The notes under the pieces were generated by a model. The model had not been told where the DNA came from. It was given only the letters and a program-made list of their open reading frames with translations, and made no database searches. Source: Xiphophorus maculatus (Eukaryota > Chordata > Actinopteri > Cyprinodontiformes > Poeciliidae). From it: a stretch of 64,000 bases of DNA. Both the position numbers and the translations under genes were made by a program. Positions within the stretch are counted from its first letter, which is position 1. Each line of letters starts with the position of its first letter. Where the stretch lies: assembly GCF_002775205.1 (NCBI RefSeq), contig NC_036443.1:13837373-13901372 (forward strand). Reading direction: 5' to 3'. Positions 48,466 to 60,881 of this stretch are shown here, piece after piece.

Positions 48466-49777
48466 CTTCACCGAGTCTCAGCGCCTGTAAAGAGTTGTTT
48501 CCCTCTTGTAAGACAATTATAGGCAGGTCCTCAGAGGAAAGAAAAGGGAAGTTATTCTTTCAACAGCAGAAAAAACACTGACACAATAAGCATATTTTTT
48601 TGCAGTTTCTTGCTGTGATTACTCATGTGGAAATTTTCTTGGAATTATGAAAAAAAATATAAACATCCCCTGAAACAGCAAATGTTCCTCCAGAACATAC
48701 ATTTAGCGTTTAGCATTAGGGTAACATTCACTTTTCTAGTTCTCATATGCAGTTTTCCCTCTTCAGTGTTACTTCTAATGGCCAGCAAAATACTATTCTA
48801 GGCCAAATGTGCTGCAATTAAATATGAAATGCTTTCATTAAAATGTGAAACACAGTGAACAAATAAATACAAAGAGAAAAAAAGAATAGAGGAAAGGAGA
48901 AAATGTCAACAACAGACTGACCAGCAGACAGAACTAAAAAGTTGGACCCAGTCAGACCATTATGGACTTCTGGCTCAGAAGCAGACTTTGCTTCTGATTG
49001 GTTGATCAGCACCTTGTGTGATATTTTCTTTACGTCTTACATGACTGCATCTCATTACATGAGTATCTTTAAACATGTTTTTTTTTAATGTAGTTTTTTC
49101 TCTTCAAAATGTTGATTTACTTTAATTTCTTTTAGACAATTCTAGTATTACAAACCAAAAATATTTCACATCCTCTAAATAGCAGGGTCATGCATCTCTG
49201 CTGCTTCCACGATCTCCCAACAGCAACAACAAAAACTGTTTCGTAGACACATGCAAAAGGCTCTAGACATTTATACACAAAGCCATTTATTTGGTGTTAG
49301 CTTTTAACTTATGATACATGTCTTAGCAACTCAAAACACATCATCCATAACAAAGCAAACGACTAATGAAAAATGTATTTACATAAATATTTCACAACTC
49401 AGTTGTAAAATACTAAACAATTAACTTAATATGAATATAAAATAAACACTCCCTTTTGTCCTTCATTTCACTTATAAAACTAAAAACAAAAATTTTACAT
49501 TTTCTAAAACTTGTTAGATAACATTGTCTTGCAAGTTGAAGCAGCTCAGGCACACAAACACTGTTCTTAAACTCACAAAACAGACAAACCTTGTTCAAAT
49601 GTACGCTGAAACGTGCAGCCCCTATTAATAATTTAGAAGCAACAAGTCTGAAAATGTGCATTTATTTTCCACAAGCTGTTAATCTTTTGCAAGACGAGGC
49701 TTCGGTTCGCAGCCTTGTGAATGCATGGATGCATATATGAGTTGAGGTCGCGGTTTTCTGAGCTCGCATGTACGTCT
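48466..49777. other. Ig-receptor 5' flank and znf335 3' flank
   Basis: 1.3 kb without a supported exon. The left part should hold the promoter of the Ig receptor gene and the right part the znf335 3'UTR. Minus-strand AATAAA occurrences lie near 49,660 and 49,280. Confidence 0.5.
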
Positions 49778-52700
49778 CTACTCGTTGGTGAAGGTAATGA
49801 CATCATAGGGGATGCCCTGCTGCTGCAGCTGCTCCAGCTGCTCCGGTGTAGCCTCAGTGTAAAGTGTTTGGGTCTGCCCCATGGCCGCATCTGCTACAGC
49901 TGCAAGAAGAAAAGTTATGTTTACTATTATTATTAAAAAGCTGGCATCCCACTTGAGGTTGTTGGGGAAGGAGGGAGAGAAACGTGACAGAAGCTCACAG
50001 AATTTGTTGTATATTTTAAAGTAGTTTTGTCCAACTAAAAGCAACAATTTTAGCTTCAAGAGGTAAATAAATAATAAAAAAAACAGTCTGATTTTGTGTG
50101 CATGATTCCTTTAGATGGCATTTGAAAGTAGCATTTGCATATTGAGCAGTGAGCAAGACTCTAAAGAAAATAAGCCTTACAAGTATAAATGGCATTTTCT
50201 TCTCCTAAGTAAAATTTAAGCTGACAATTAAGGTCCACAAACCTCCCATATTTATATTGAAATTCAGCACAATCTGAGGAAACATCATGTAATATATGCA
50301 GGGGTACCAACGTGATGGAATATCAGGATAAGTACAATAGAAAATACAGCATCCTTAGTATTTAAATTGCAGCAGAGATTCCTGAAAGCCTTCACATTGG
50401 TGTTAGGTTTTCTATATTTGCCATCATTCACATGGAGATCTTAGGGAAGTCTTAAGCTGCTGTGAATATGATCAGAATATTTTTTATTATTATTATTATT
50501 AAATGTGAGACATGTATATAAATTAATGCAATCTTTAAAAAAATGTTCCACAAACCTAACCTGTGACAGCAGAATGTGCCGCAGCTTCCAGGTCCTCCGT
50601 GTTCACCACCTGAGCTTGAGAGCTGACAGGTACGTACTGGATCTGCCCATCATGACTTACAGCAATCTGCACAAACATATATAGCAAATAAACAACAACA
50701 ACAACAAAAAACTTCTCATTGCAGATTATCCAGCATCAACCACCTCCCTTTAATCAGTTTAATTTACCGACATTAAGTTTAAAATAAATCAAGTCTGCCT
50801 TACCGGCTGTTCATGCTCGTATTGGATAATGTGTCCATCAGGCATCTGCCCAGCAGAAAAACACCTTCAGACATTGAAGGCTTTCATTGGGAAAAGTGGT
50901 TAACTGAGAGAAACTGAATATTACTCACCTGAATTTGGTTACCATCAGAAACTACAACATACTCCTGAGGAATTAAGTGCTCAACTCCATCCTGTGAGAT
51001 GATGTACTGAACCTGAAAAAGAAAAAAAAAAACACAAATGATACACATACTGCAGCTTAAGCTTTATAAATGTAATAATTATACGTGAGCAGGCGACATT
51101 TAGTTTCTTATTAAAACGACCAGACATAAAAATCAAGAAAACTGTACTTAAAAACTTGAAATGTGATTTTAGGAACTACATAAAAGAAATACATATCTTT
51201 GATTATTTATAATGCCTTTTTCCCATAGTTTGTCATACGACTCCAAATAAATTAGCCCAATGAATCAGCAAAGTGTCTCTTACTTCTGTCACCTGGTTAT
51301 CTCCAGTCATCAGGTGCTGAACAGTCTGACCATCGATGGTGGTTATCTGCTGGATGTACGACCCTTCCTCCTGACGAATGCACATAGAAATGGATGTTTT
51401 CACATATTCAAACAACAAGCAAAAATCATTCACTTAATTTTCAGATAAGTAAATGATGATTTTAGTAACGTTAACACTAGAGCTGCTGATGATGTTACCT
51501 GATCGGATAGCGGCTGCTCTTGAGATACAATTATGTGATCCTGACCGAGCGCCTGCAACCGTTCTGGAGTGATCGTTGTCTGATGAGCCTGCAAGGCTGT
51601 TGCAAAAACAAATGAACAGATTGTAGTATTTATTATGTTTTATATCAAATCATAGCAAAAAAAGACAGTTATGTTGGTCAATTAGTTCTTCATTTTAACA
51701 ATGCTTCTTGGCTGTTTATTTTCTTTTAAATTATGTGACATCGGGAAGGAAAATGCATTTGTGGGTTGAGCAGCAAAGATGCCAGTATGACACTTTGACC
51801 CAATGAAAACTTCCTAAATCCTCTCCACCAATGGCAAACAGCTAGCCTGGCCATTGCCTTCCTACACAGTTCTCATCTCCCTTCAGTTCACTGTCTGGGA
51901 TTTCTCTACCTTAAGAGAGATTCACTGTTAGTAGAATCTCATCTTGATATCTCTTTAAACTGAGATAATTCCCAAAGATTAAAATTTTTGTTTTCTGGTT
52001 AATTTCTTTAACCAGATGACATATTTATTACACTGACCAACACCAGTGCAATATAATGTACAAGTTATGGTAACACTTTATTTGAAGGGGTGTGCATAAG
52101 ACTGTCATAAGCATGACATAACATCTGTTATGAACATGAAGGGGTCTTCATGAATGTTTAAGACTGTTGTCATGAAGTGTCGGTTGGTTAATAATGACAC
52201 TTTTATTGCAAAGCTGCAATAAAAGTTCATTAAAGTTGCCAACTTTGCATTATTCAGTAAATAATAACTCTTTCAATGCAAAGCTGTACTAAAGTTTCCA
52301 TTAAAAGCGCATTAAAAGTGTCAACTTTGCACTAAAGTGTCATTATATACAGAATGACACTTCATGACAACAGTCATAGACATTCATGAAGACTCCTTTA
52401 TGTTCATAATAGGTGTAATGTTATATTTATGACAGTATTAAGCCAGTCTTATGCAGACCACTTCAAAGAAGGAGTTACCCACGTTTATTTTGTGAGTGCG
52501 GCTTACACTGCAGGGTGGCTAAGGCCTCTTCGTCACTGTTCACAATGATTGTTTGCTGAGATGCGTTGCTGCGGCTTTTGCGAGTGGGATGATCCTGACT
52601 ATGGAGACGCTCCATGTGGAACTTCAGATGACCATTACGGTTAAACCTTAAAGAAAAAACAAAACAAAACAAAGAACCAGTCACATGTGCAGCTGCTCGG

Positions 52701-55700
52701 CACATCTCATCCTCAAATCTTATAAAAAAAAAAAAAGATGGTCGCTCCCAACCTTTGTCCACAATATTTGCAAGCGAACGGCTTCTCGTTGGTGTGGGTC
52801 ATCATGTGACGACGCAAGTCTTTCTTATTCTTTGAGGCAAAGCTGCAACTTGGACACTTATGCGGGCGCAGGTAGGAGTGCATCCCCATGTGAGACTAAG
52901 GACGTTGTGTAGAAGAGACAAATATTTTTTCCCTCTTTGATACTAAATGGTGCTTAAATTAACAATTAAAATTATTTTAAATATCTGATAAAGAAATGAA
53001 TTTATGAAGCTGCTGCTGATAGACTTGCCTTCACTTCAGGCCATGAGGTCGAGGTGAAATCACAGTCAGGACATTTAAAAGTGTTGGAATCCAAGTGCGC
53101 CCTCTTGTGGTTCTCCATGTCGGAGCGACCGTTGAATGACTCCATGCAGATGCGGCAGCAAAATCTCTTGGTGTTGGGAGAGCTCGTCGCTGTAGGCGAG
53201 GCTGGAGCTTCACTGCTCAGCTAACAGGAGAGACGAAGCACAGATGTGAGAAACTAGAAACGACGTTTATACACACCCATCAAATGAAAATACTGATCAT
53301 TACCTCTACTTGCTGCAATACACCGTCAGCCAGGGCTGAAGTTAGATAGTACTTGTCATTTTTCAGGTTCTCTGATGCAGAGACGTCTAAACCCTGACTG
53401 CTTTCATCAACACTGAAACACAGTATTTTAATAGGATTAAAACCTAAAAACACTTATCAGAATAGTGCAAACTTAAAAGAAACAAAAAACATATATTCTC
53501 TGTGTTCCACTCAGTCTTTAGACACCTGTATGCGGGGCTGTGGACTTCTCCAGCAGGCTCTTCCACAACACTGAACTCGCCTGCATCCTCGTAGCTTCCT
53601 ATGGCAATGTGGGTAAGCTCCCCAGCTTCAGAGGCGGCTGCCTCGTAGGCCTCCTGCAGCACTGCTTCACCGTTCTCAGACACATGAAAGGTCATGATCT
53701 TTTGACCCTGGCCAGGTGCAACGGCCAGGGCACCGACTGTTCCACCTTCCCCTTCACTTCCTTCTGATTTCAGCACTGCCACCTGTGAAGCATGAAGAGT
53801 TAAAAGAACCCTGAATATTAAAAAATGTTTGTAAAACTATAATTAACCCATTAACCCTTTCACATTTTGTCACATTACAGCCACAAATTTTAACGTATCT
53901 TATGTGATTAACCAACACAAAGCAGTACTTAATTGTGAAGTGGACAGAAAAAGGGACTTGATAAAAAAAATGCAAATAAGAATGATAAAGGTATAGGGTG
54001 CATTGAATTTCAGCCTGTATTTACTTAAAGAGTTTATGGTTGAAGTTTGTGAAGATGCCAGAAGTTTGTTAGAGATCAAACTTCATCATGAGGACTAAGG
54101 GACAGAGTCGACAGCTCAGGGACAGAGTTGTGGAAAAGTTTAAAGCAAACAAGTTCCAAACAAGTTCTGTCCCTCGCTTTATACTGTCAAGATTTCTGGG
54201 TACAGGACAACTAGACGCCTACCAAAACACCGTAACTGACTGAATAGGAGCTTTAAAGAACCAAAAGAGATTCACAGCTCAGTTGTGCAAAACTGTTCCC
54301 ATTATAAAAAAAAGGTCTTGAAAGGAAAAAGGAATTTTGGTCTTACTGAAAGAGTGGTAGGTAGAAAACCATTGTTTAACAAAAAATGTTGACAAAATTT
54401 GCAAAGTTCTAAAAAGGTATGCACAGCGTTGGTAAGAATTGCTATAAATATATCTTAAAAAGACCATTTTTAACAAACCTGTAAAGAGTTTCCAACAATT
54501 TCCCGAGCGTTGCTCATGTTCAGCAACAGATCCAGGGCATTTTGAGCAGACAGACCACTAGACTCAGCTAAGGAACAGATTTAGAAAAAGTCGGTTAACA
54601 TGTTAAAAAATATCGAAGAAATGTCTTACTAAATAATTAACTGACCATGTTCATAGATTATAGTTGTATTTCCCAATGCATCCTGGGTAACTGAAGCATT
54701 TTCTATCCCCTGCATAGCCTGCAGTGTTTCAGGATCCACAGTAATCTAAAGAATGATGATGGAAAAAAAAAAAAGCAAAATATATCAAACAGCAAAGCAA
54801 TGTGTGCTGTTTAATAAAACAGTTTAAATGGACTCACTATGGTGTTCTGTAATGTCGGATTGTTGTCGTCATGTTGTTGTTTGAGCTCCTCTATCTGCTG
54901 CAGGGTGAAGAAGGGTTTCCTTCGTCTTCTGACCGGCTCCTCAGGGTGAGCCAGAGACCACTCGTCAAAGGCCTCTGGGTGGCGACATTGCACATGGAGA
55001 CGCAGGTTCTTCCTGTGCTTGGTGGTGAAGTGACACATATCACAAGAGAAAGGCTTCTCCCCTGCAGAGACGCAATACCATGAGTACAGACTCAGTATAA
55101 AGGGGGGGGGGTGAAACATGGAGACACAATGAAATCTCGACTCAAACACCAACCTGTGTGTTTGATGGCCATGTGTGAGACCAGGAACTCCTCTTTGGAC
55201 GTGGAATATTTACAGTAGTCACACCTGAAGGGCCTGTCGTTGGTGTGGGAGAGCTGATGGTTGAGCAGCAGCTTCTTGTTTTCACAAGAATAGTCGCAAA
55301 ACTCGCACTTGAACCTTGAAAATGTACATAGATGTAAATTTACAATATGTATAATATATATATATGTTTAGTCGCTGCAACATTGCTTGTGAAAGGGTGC
55401 CGAAGAATGAACGGGAACAGAAAGCTTTCAGTACTGACTTGTCTCCAAGACTCTGGATGTGGGTCAATAAGTGCATTTTGAACGTGTACCTCTTCTTAAA
55501 GGATTTTCCACACTACGCAAAAACAAAAAAGGTTCAAGAAATTCTCTTTATACACAGAAGACTGTGACGTAAAAGCAGAATTTGATAGGAAAAGGCTTCA
55601 CACCTTGTCACACATGTGTGGCTTCTCAGAGCTGTGAGTTTTCATGTGTTGGGTGAGTCTCTTTTGCATCGGGTACACCTTGTCACACACCGGGCACGGG

Positions 55701-58700
55701 AACTCCAACACCTTGGGAACCTGCAGGAATGAAAAAGACAAACACGCTGGTGAGAGATAACACAGGGCTACAGAAAGAAAAGATCCACCCATCAAATCAG
55801 AAAATATGCGATGTCCTGGCGGTACATAGGGCGGTATGTCCTGCAGGGTGTCAAAAGGCTTAAATTATATTTCTGTTGCTTATTTTTATTTTCATTTAGT
55901 AAAGAAAATATACATTGCCTTAGTAAGTTACTTTCAAATATGTCAGGAAATCTTCTATGGGAGATCTTTGTGGTACTTTAAGAACCCTAACACTTGGCTT
56001 TACATCTAACACAGAAGGACTGCATACATTTCAACCTAAGATCTGAGACAAGCTACTAAACAGGATGCTATATATTACTCACCAACTCTTTTTTTCTTCT
56101 CCTGCAAGATCATAAAGATATTATTAGTTGTAATTTCAGAAATTATGGGGAAAACTTATATATTTGTTAAATAAGTTGCTCACTTCTCTTTGCTGTGGAC
56201 TGCAGAGTGTCGAATAACATCTTTCTTGTAAACACTTGAGTAGTCACACTCCTCACATTTAAATGGCTTTGTGCCTTCATGATTGAACATGTGCTCCTGC
56301 ATTAAAGAAAAAAAGTCTTCTTGTGACACATTTCAGAAAAAAAACCCTACAAATAACAAAGTGATGTGGAGCCTGAAAGATGCTTTGTTTCTACTGACCT
56401 TCAGTGAAGACCAGCGCTTGCAGCGGTAGCTGCACTGGAGGCACTTAAACAGCTCTGGGTCATTGCCTTCATGAGAGTCGATGTGAAAGCGCAGGTCCTC
56501 CTGGGTGAGGAAGCGCGAACCGCAGATCCAGCAGTTGTGGGGCCGCAGCAGAGGTTTGAGTGATTTATAGTACCGACTAGAACACATTGAAGTCGAATAA
56601 GTCATTTATATATCATAAAATCTTTTTATGCCACTCATGACATTTAAATACTTTGGAGCTTACTTGCGGTTCATATACTTCCTATATTTCTTGCGTAGGA
56701 AGCGCTTAGAAGGTCGGCCCCGTTTCCTCGGGAGGAACTCCTCCTCTGGCTGAGAGTTTGACGAAGGGTCTTTGTTCTCGGAGTCAGATTGGCTGATCGC
56801 TGCCTCAGCTGTGTCCTCGTTAATCTCTCTACCCAGACCTTGGCCCAAACCAGAAGAGCTTGCCTCTTCAGCTGCAGAGGGATCCGCACTGAGCCTGGGC
56901 CACTTAGAGATGCATTCTGCTTCTGTGACAAACAACCGAGGATAAGGGACGAATCGACTGCAAGCTAAAAGTTTGAATGTGGGTTATGCAAGCAACGTTT
57001 CACCTTTGCTGCTGATTCCTTCACCAGAAACGTTGTACTTCCTTGGGCGACCGACCTTTCGCCGGGGACGCCCTTGAGAGGAGGAGGAGATGGAAGTGGG
57101 TGGTTTCCTCGGGAAAGCCGGAGGTCTTCCTTTAATCTCCTGATCTACTGGGTTGTAGTCGCTGTCCTCTGGAGACAAACAGAAGAGCAACGTTAAGGTT
57201 GTAATGCTCTGCAAAATTAGCCTCAGTACTTCAACTCTTTCATATTTTGTCACATTGTAATCACAAACTTTAGTATATTCTATAGAGATTTTATATGACA
57301 AGAAACAAAATGTAACACATTATTGTAAGGTTAAATGAATTTCATATGTTGCATTTAATATGTTTTGCAAATTGAAAAACTGTAGGTTGTAACTTAATAA
57401 TACATTTAAATATGTACTTAAGACATAACTCTTTTTACTTGAATTTTGGCCCACTACAGATTATGAGTTCATCGTTTTCCTAAGTTTGTCTTTTACTAAT
57501 ACTGTTATTTCTGGATGGATATTTTAAAAGTATTTTATTTCAAATGTTTTTCATGCTCAACACTTTGTTATTTGCTTTCTGTTTTTAATGGTAAACAAAG
57601 ATGGCTTGACTGAGTTAAGCTAAGTTAACCTGTGTAATTTAATCTTAGTTTAAATACAAAACCCCTAAAGTCACAGGTTGGCAAAGAATAGCATTTATTA
57701 GAGAGGCAGCATCATGGTAGCTCTGAAGGAGCTGCTTTACCTTCCAGCAGGAGAATAAACCTAAATAAACAGACAGAGCAACAACTGAACTCAGTACAAA
57801 CACACACCACAACATCTAGGAATTTGTTTGAAAGACTTTGAAAATCGTGTTTTTCTTTCCTCTTCACAATCATGTGCTATTTTGTGTTACCTAATACCTA
57901 AAATCCCAATAAAATGCAACAAATTGTGTCACTGCAACAAGTCAAAATGTGAAAAGGTTTAAGGAAAACTTTTGCATAGTGCTGTAGATGTTGGTTTTAT
58001 AACTTAAACAATGGCGGGAGGAAATCTGTTTGAGTGTTTAAAGAAAATGTTTCCCACCACTCACCTTCTGGATCGTCGATGGCGCCAGCGTCCACAATAT
58101 CGTCCACTTCTTCTTCTGGTTGCTTCACAACATCCTTCACCTCTTCTGCTTTCCTCCTTTCTGCCTCTTCTCGCTCTGCTTTTTGACGAGCTAACGTCTC
58201 GCTTTTAGGAGGTCGACCACGTTTCCGTTTCATTGAGATTTCACCTATAACAAATAAATAAATAAATAAATCAGTAAATAGGAATAAAAAATATGATTGC
58301 GACTATCCATTCAGCTTTCTCGTTTATATGCATCATCGGAATCCTTACCGGCAGGTTTAAAGTGTTTGTCCCTCATGTGGTTAATGAGCGTGTCTTTGGA
58401 AACACTTTTGTACGGACACATCTTGCACTTGAATTGATGAACAATCACCACCTCCATCATCTCCTCTAACTCAGCCAGGTTCGGCTGGTGGTCTCCCGAA
58501 CCCCGTGGCGCAGCTGATGTGTCCATGTCTCTGGGGAACCCCTGTTCATCCCGGGAGCCTCGAGGCTCCTCCAGGCATGGGGAGCTCTGTTGGGCCTGTT
58601 CAGGTTCTTGATTAGATGCATATGTGCCACTGCTGCTGATGTACAGACCAGGCTGACTCTCGTTGCATTCCAGCGCCTCAGGAAGTCCGCCCGTGCCCGC

Positions 58701-60432
58701 CGTGTCTGCAAGCGGGTGGTCTGACGAGGAGCTGTCGTCGTGATAGAGGGATGCCTCAGGGCCGTTGCTGTTCTCCGTGTAGCAGGAGTGCTGTGGCTGC
58801 TGCTGAGAGTGCTGTGGCTGATCTGGATCCTGGTTCTGCTCATCATCATCGTCGTCGTCATCATCATGTCTTGTCTGATATCGCGAACAGCCGGGCTGCT
58901 CAGAGTCTGCAGCCGCAATACATTCCCCCCCAGACTCTCCAGCGTATTGTCGACTGGTCTGAGTCCGGTGGTCAGCGCTGCTGTCGATGTAGCTCCGTGA
59001 ATGATGCGGCTGCTCTCTATCATCTGCTACACGCTGGAGATACCCGGAGCTGCAATCCACTATGTAGTGGCTTCTGCTGGTGGGGTTTGAGTCGGCTCCA
59101 CTGCATTCCACGTATCCAGGAAGGTCCTGGTCACTGTTGTTACCGCTGTAGTCAGGGAAGCCGGTCTGGGAGCGAGTCTGGTCGGGTTCCTCGCCCGAAC
59201 ACTCCAGAAACGACGATGAAGACTCCTCGGTCTGGTCCGGGCCGTCCGCGCTGCAGTCCATATACTGGGAAGGATGGGAATGCTGGGGCTGGTCGGGCTG
59301 GCTGCTGCTCTCTTCTCTGTAACCGGAGTGTCCCGGATGATCATCGGGCTGGTCCGGTTCAAGGCCGCCCTGCGGGTCTCCCTGATCCTGGCAGGTGGAC
59401 GTGGGGCCTTCAGCATGAGCCTCAATGGCTACACGGTTGGACATGGCTGAAGATGACATCTGGGCTACCATAGGAGCCCCTGCAACATGCAAGAAACAGA
59501 GATGGATTTGAAAAGTTGTGTAGAGTCCACAAAGAAACAAAAGTATGGATGATCTTATTGCTTTACTGAAATTTATGCTTTTACATTCACGTGGCACAAC
59601 ATCACATGATGGTGAAGATAATATACCTTCTCTGAAAATGGGCATTTCATGAAAGTGATGATAACATTTAAAGTGGGTTAATGGATGAAACACACTTACC
59701 GTCATCTGGTCCTTGTAAAAGAAGATACTGAGTAGTTTCTGCACCTCCATCTTCTGCGCTGGTGACAGCTATACAACCTTAATTAAAAACACAGCAGACA
59801 TCACTCACTGTACTATGAAAAATAAGTACAATTCCTCAAACTTTTACACATTTGTGTGCATTACTGGGATTACCGTTCATGACATCAGGGCCGATGGTGG
59901 ACTCTATGATCTTGTCGATTGCAGACCCCAGATCTGATGAGGTAGAGGCAGTGGAGTCAGAAACCATCATAGCTCCGTCTGACACAGCACTGGAGTGGAC
60001 CAGAACTTGAGCCGATTCAGACACCAGCACTGACTGGGTCACCGTGGAGACACTAGACACGCTGGTGGACTGAGCCACGGAAGACGAGTCTGGAAGATGA
60101 ACTGAAGAAACTCTGACATCTGTGCTGGAGCTGGTCTCTGGGATGAACACCTGGAAAACAAGTGAAAGCAGCATGTTGTCTTCCGATGGCTTAATTAAAT
60201 TCAAGTTGTCTTCCAAAAGAGGACATTCAGAAAACCTCACCACGAGTCCTTCTGAGCTCTGTCCCACATGACAGTCTGATTCTGGGGCCTGCGCGTGGGA
60301 GGCAGCAGCATCACTGCTGTCTGCGGACATCGCCTCTGATGATTCCATGCCCATGCCGCTTTCAGACGGCTCCTCCATCCCCGATGGGCCTGCATCGCTG
60401 CTGCTTTCCACCTCATTCTCCTCCGAATCCAT
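49778..60432 (-). CDS. znf335: Zinc finger protein 335 (13 C2H2 fingers)
   Basis: There are 27 coding exons on the minus strand (4,728 nt, 1,575 aa; human 1,342): 60241-60432, 59874-60150, 59700-59777, 58349-59479, 58065-58244, 57004-57168, 56664-56922, 56399-56576, 56184-56296, 56083-56101, 55604-55720, 55439-55512, 55154-55314, 54838-55061, 54646-54745, 54479-54567, 53526-53782, 53304-53412, 53029-53220, 52753-52895, 52507-52646, 51499-51596, 51293-51370, 50929-51012, 50804-50845, 50561-50666, 49778-49899. Recognition blocks: [77 protein letters not shown] and GIPYDVIT. Finger 1 ends exon 58349-59479. Three basic GRP stretches resembling AT-hooks follow. Fingers 2-9 lie at about residues 760-1000, fingers 10-13 at about 1260-1380, then a Gln/Val-rich C-terminus. 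ZNF335 is a nuclear DNA-binding protein linked to H3K4 methyltransferase complexes and neural progenitor growth. A minus-strand AATAAA lies near 49,660. Confidence 0.97.
52068..52480. mobile_element. Foldback MITE in znf335 intron
   Basis: The left arm (GGTAACACTTTATTTGAAGG, GCATAAGACTGTCATAA, TCTTCATGAATGTTTAAGAC, GTCATGAAGTGTC) returns inverted on the right, with arms of about 120 bp or more around an internal region of short repeats on CTTTGCA/AAAGTTGCC. A classic non-autonomous DNA transposon fold. It ends 26 bp from the nearest znf335 exon (52507-52646). Confidence 0.88.
53029..53029 (-). other. znf335: GC splice donor of the znf335 exon 53029-53220
   Basis: The exon ends PEVK and is followed by GCAAGT rather than GT. 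The acceptor of the next exon is at 52895/52896, and the protein continues SHMGMH. Keeping VK matches the human finger (WPEVRAHMAQH) and its spacing. The context AAG/GCAAGT is the known strong consensus for GC-AG introns. Confidence 0.85.
53850..54475 (+). mobile_element. Tc1-like 5' portion in znf335 intron
   Basis: The left terminus CCTTTCACATTTTGTCACAT and AATTGTGAAGTGGACAGAAA is followed at 54,090 by [20 protein letters not shown], the N-terminus of a Tc1 transposase. Downstream it decays with stops. The right terminal repeat was not found. It lies in the 700-bp intron between exons 54479-54567 and 53526-53782, in opposite orientation to the gene. Confidence 0.8.
57233..57975. mobile_element. 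Tc1-like deletion derivative with both termini
   Basis: The left arm TTTCATATTTTGTCACATTG and the right arm (TCAAAATGTGAAAAGGTTTA, CCTAAAATCCCAATAAAATG) are inverted copies. The interior keeps only vestiges of transposase. It sits in the znf335 intron between exons 58065-58244 and 57004-57168. Confidence 0.82.
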
Positions 60433-60510
60433 AACTACAAAAAAGAAGAAAATAAATTAGGTCAAAGTTTCATCTTTAAAACATGTTTAAAACATTCACA
60501 TAAGTGTACA

Positions 60511-60881
60511 GTGGGCTGCACAGTGGAGCAGTTGGTAGGACTGTTGCCTTGCAGCAAGAAGGTTCTGGGTTCGATTCCCGGCCTGGTGTCTTTCTGCAAG
60601 GAGTTTGCATGTTCTCCCTGTGCATGCGTGGGTTCTCTCCAGGTCCTCTGGCTTCCTCCAAAAATATGACTGTTAGGTTAATTGGTCTCTCTAAATTCTC
60701 CCTAGGTGTGAGTGTGTGTGTGCATGTTTGTTTGTCCTGTATGTCTCTGTGTTGCCCTGCGACAGACTCTCGGCCTGTCCAGGGTGTACCCCACCTCTCG
60801 CCCAGAACGTTAGCTGGAGATAGGCACCAGCACTCCTCCCGACCCCAGTAGGGACAAGGGTGTCAGAAAATGGATGGATGG
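60511..60881 (+). mobile_element. tRNA-derived SINE with target-site duplication
   Basis: The head carries a tRNA-like B box GGTTCGATTCC at 60568-60578 and an A-box-like TGGAGCAGTTGG about 45 bp upstream, as in an internal Pol III promoter. The tail ends in ATGGATGGATG. It is flanked by perfect 11-bp duplications ATAAGTGTACA at 60500-60510 and 60882-60892. It lies in znf335 intron 1, antisense to the gene. Confidence 0.88.

Noticed and set aside
55090..55115. Poly-G run and nearby (TA)n near a znf335 exon as regulatory elements
   Set aside because: Short homopolymer and dinucleotide runs within introns without other support.
58751..59473. 240-codon plus-strand open frame
   Set aside because: It is antisense to the low-complexity znf335 exon; the minus-strand frame has orthology and phased splice sites, this one has neither.
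60511..60595. A genuine tRNA gene
   Set aside because: A and B boxes are tRNA-like, but no cloverleaf closes and the sequence continues into a repeat tail with target duplications; it is a SINE head.
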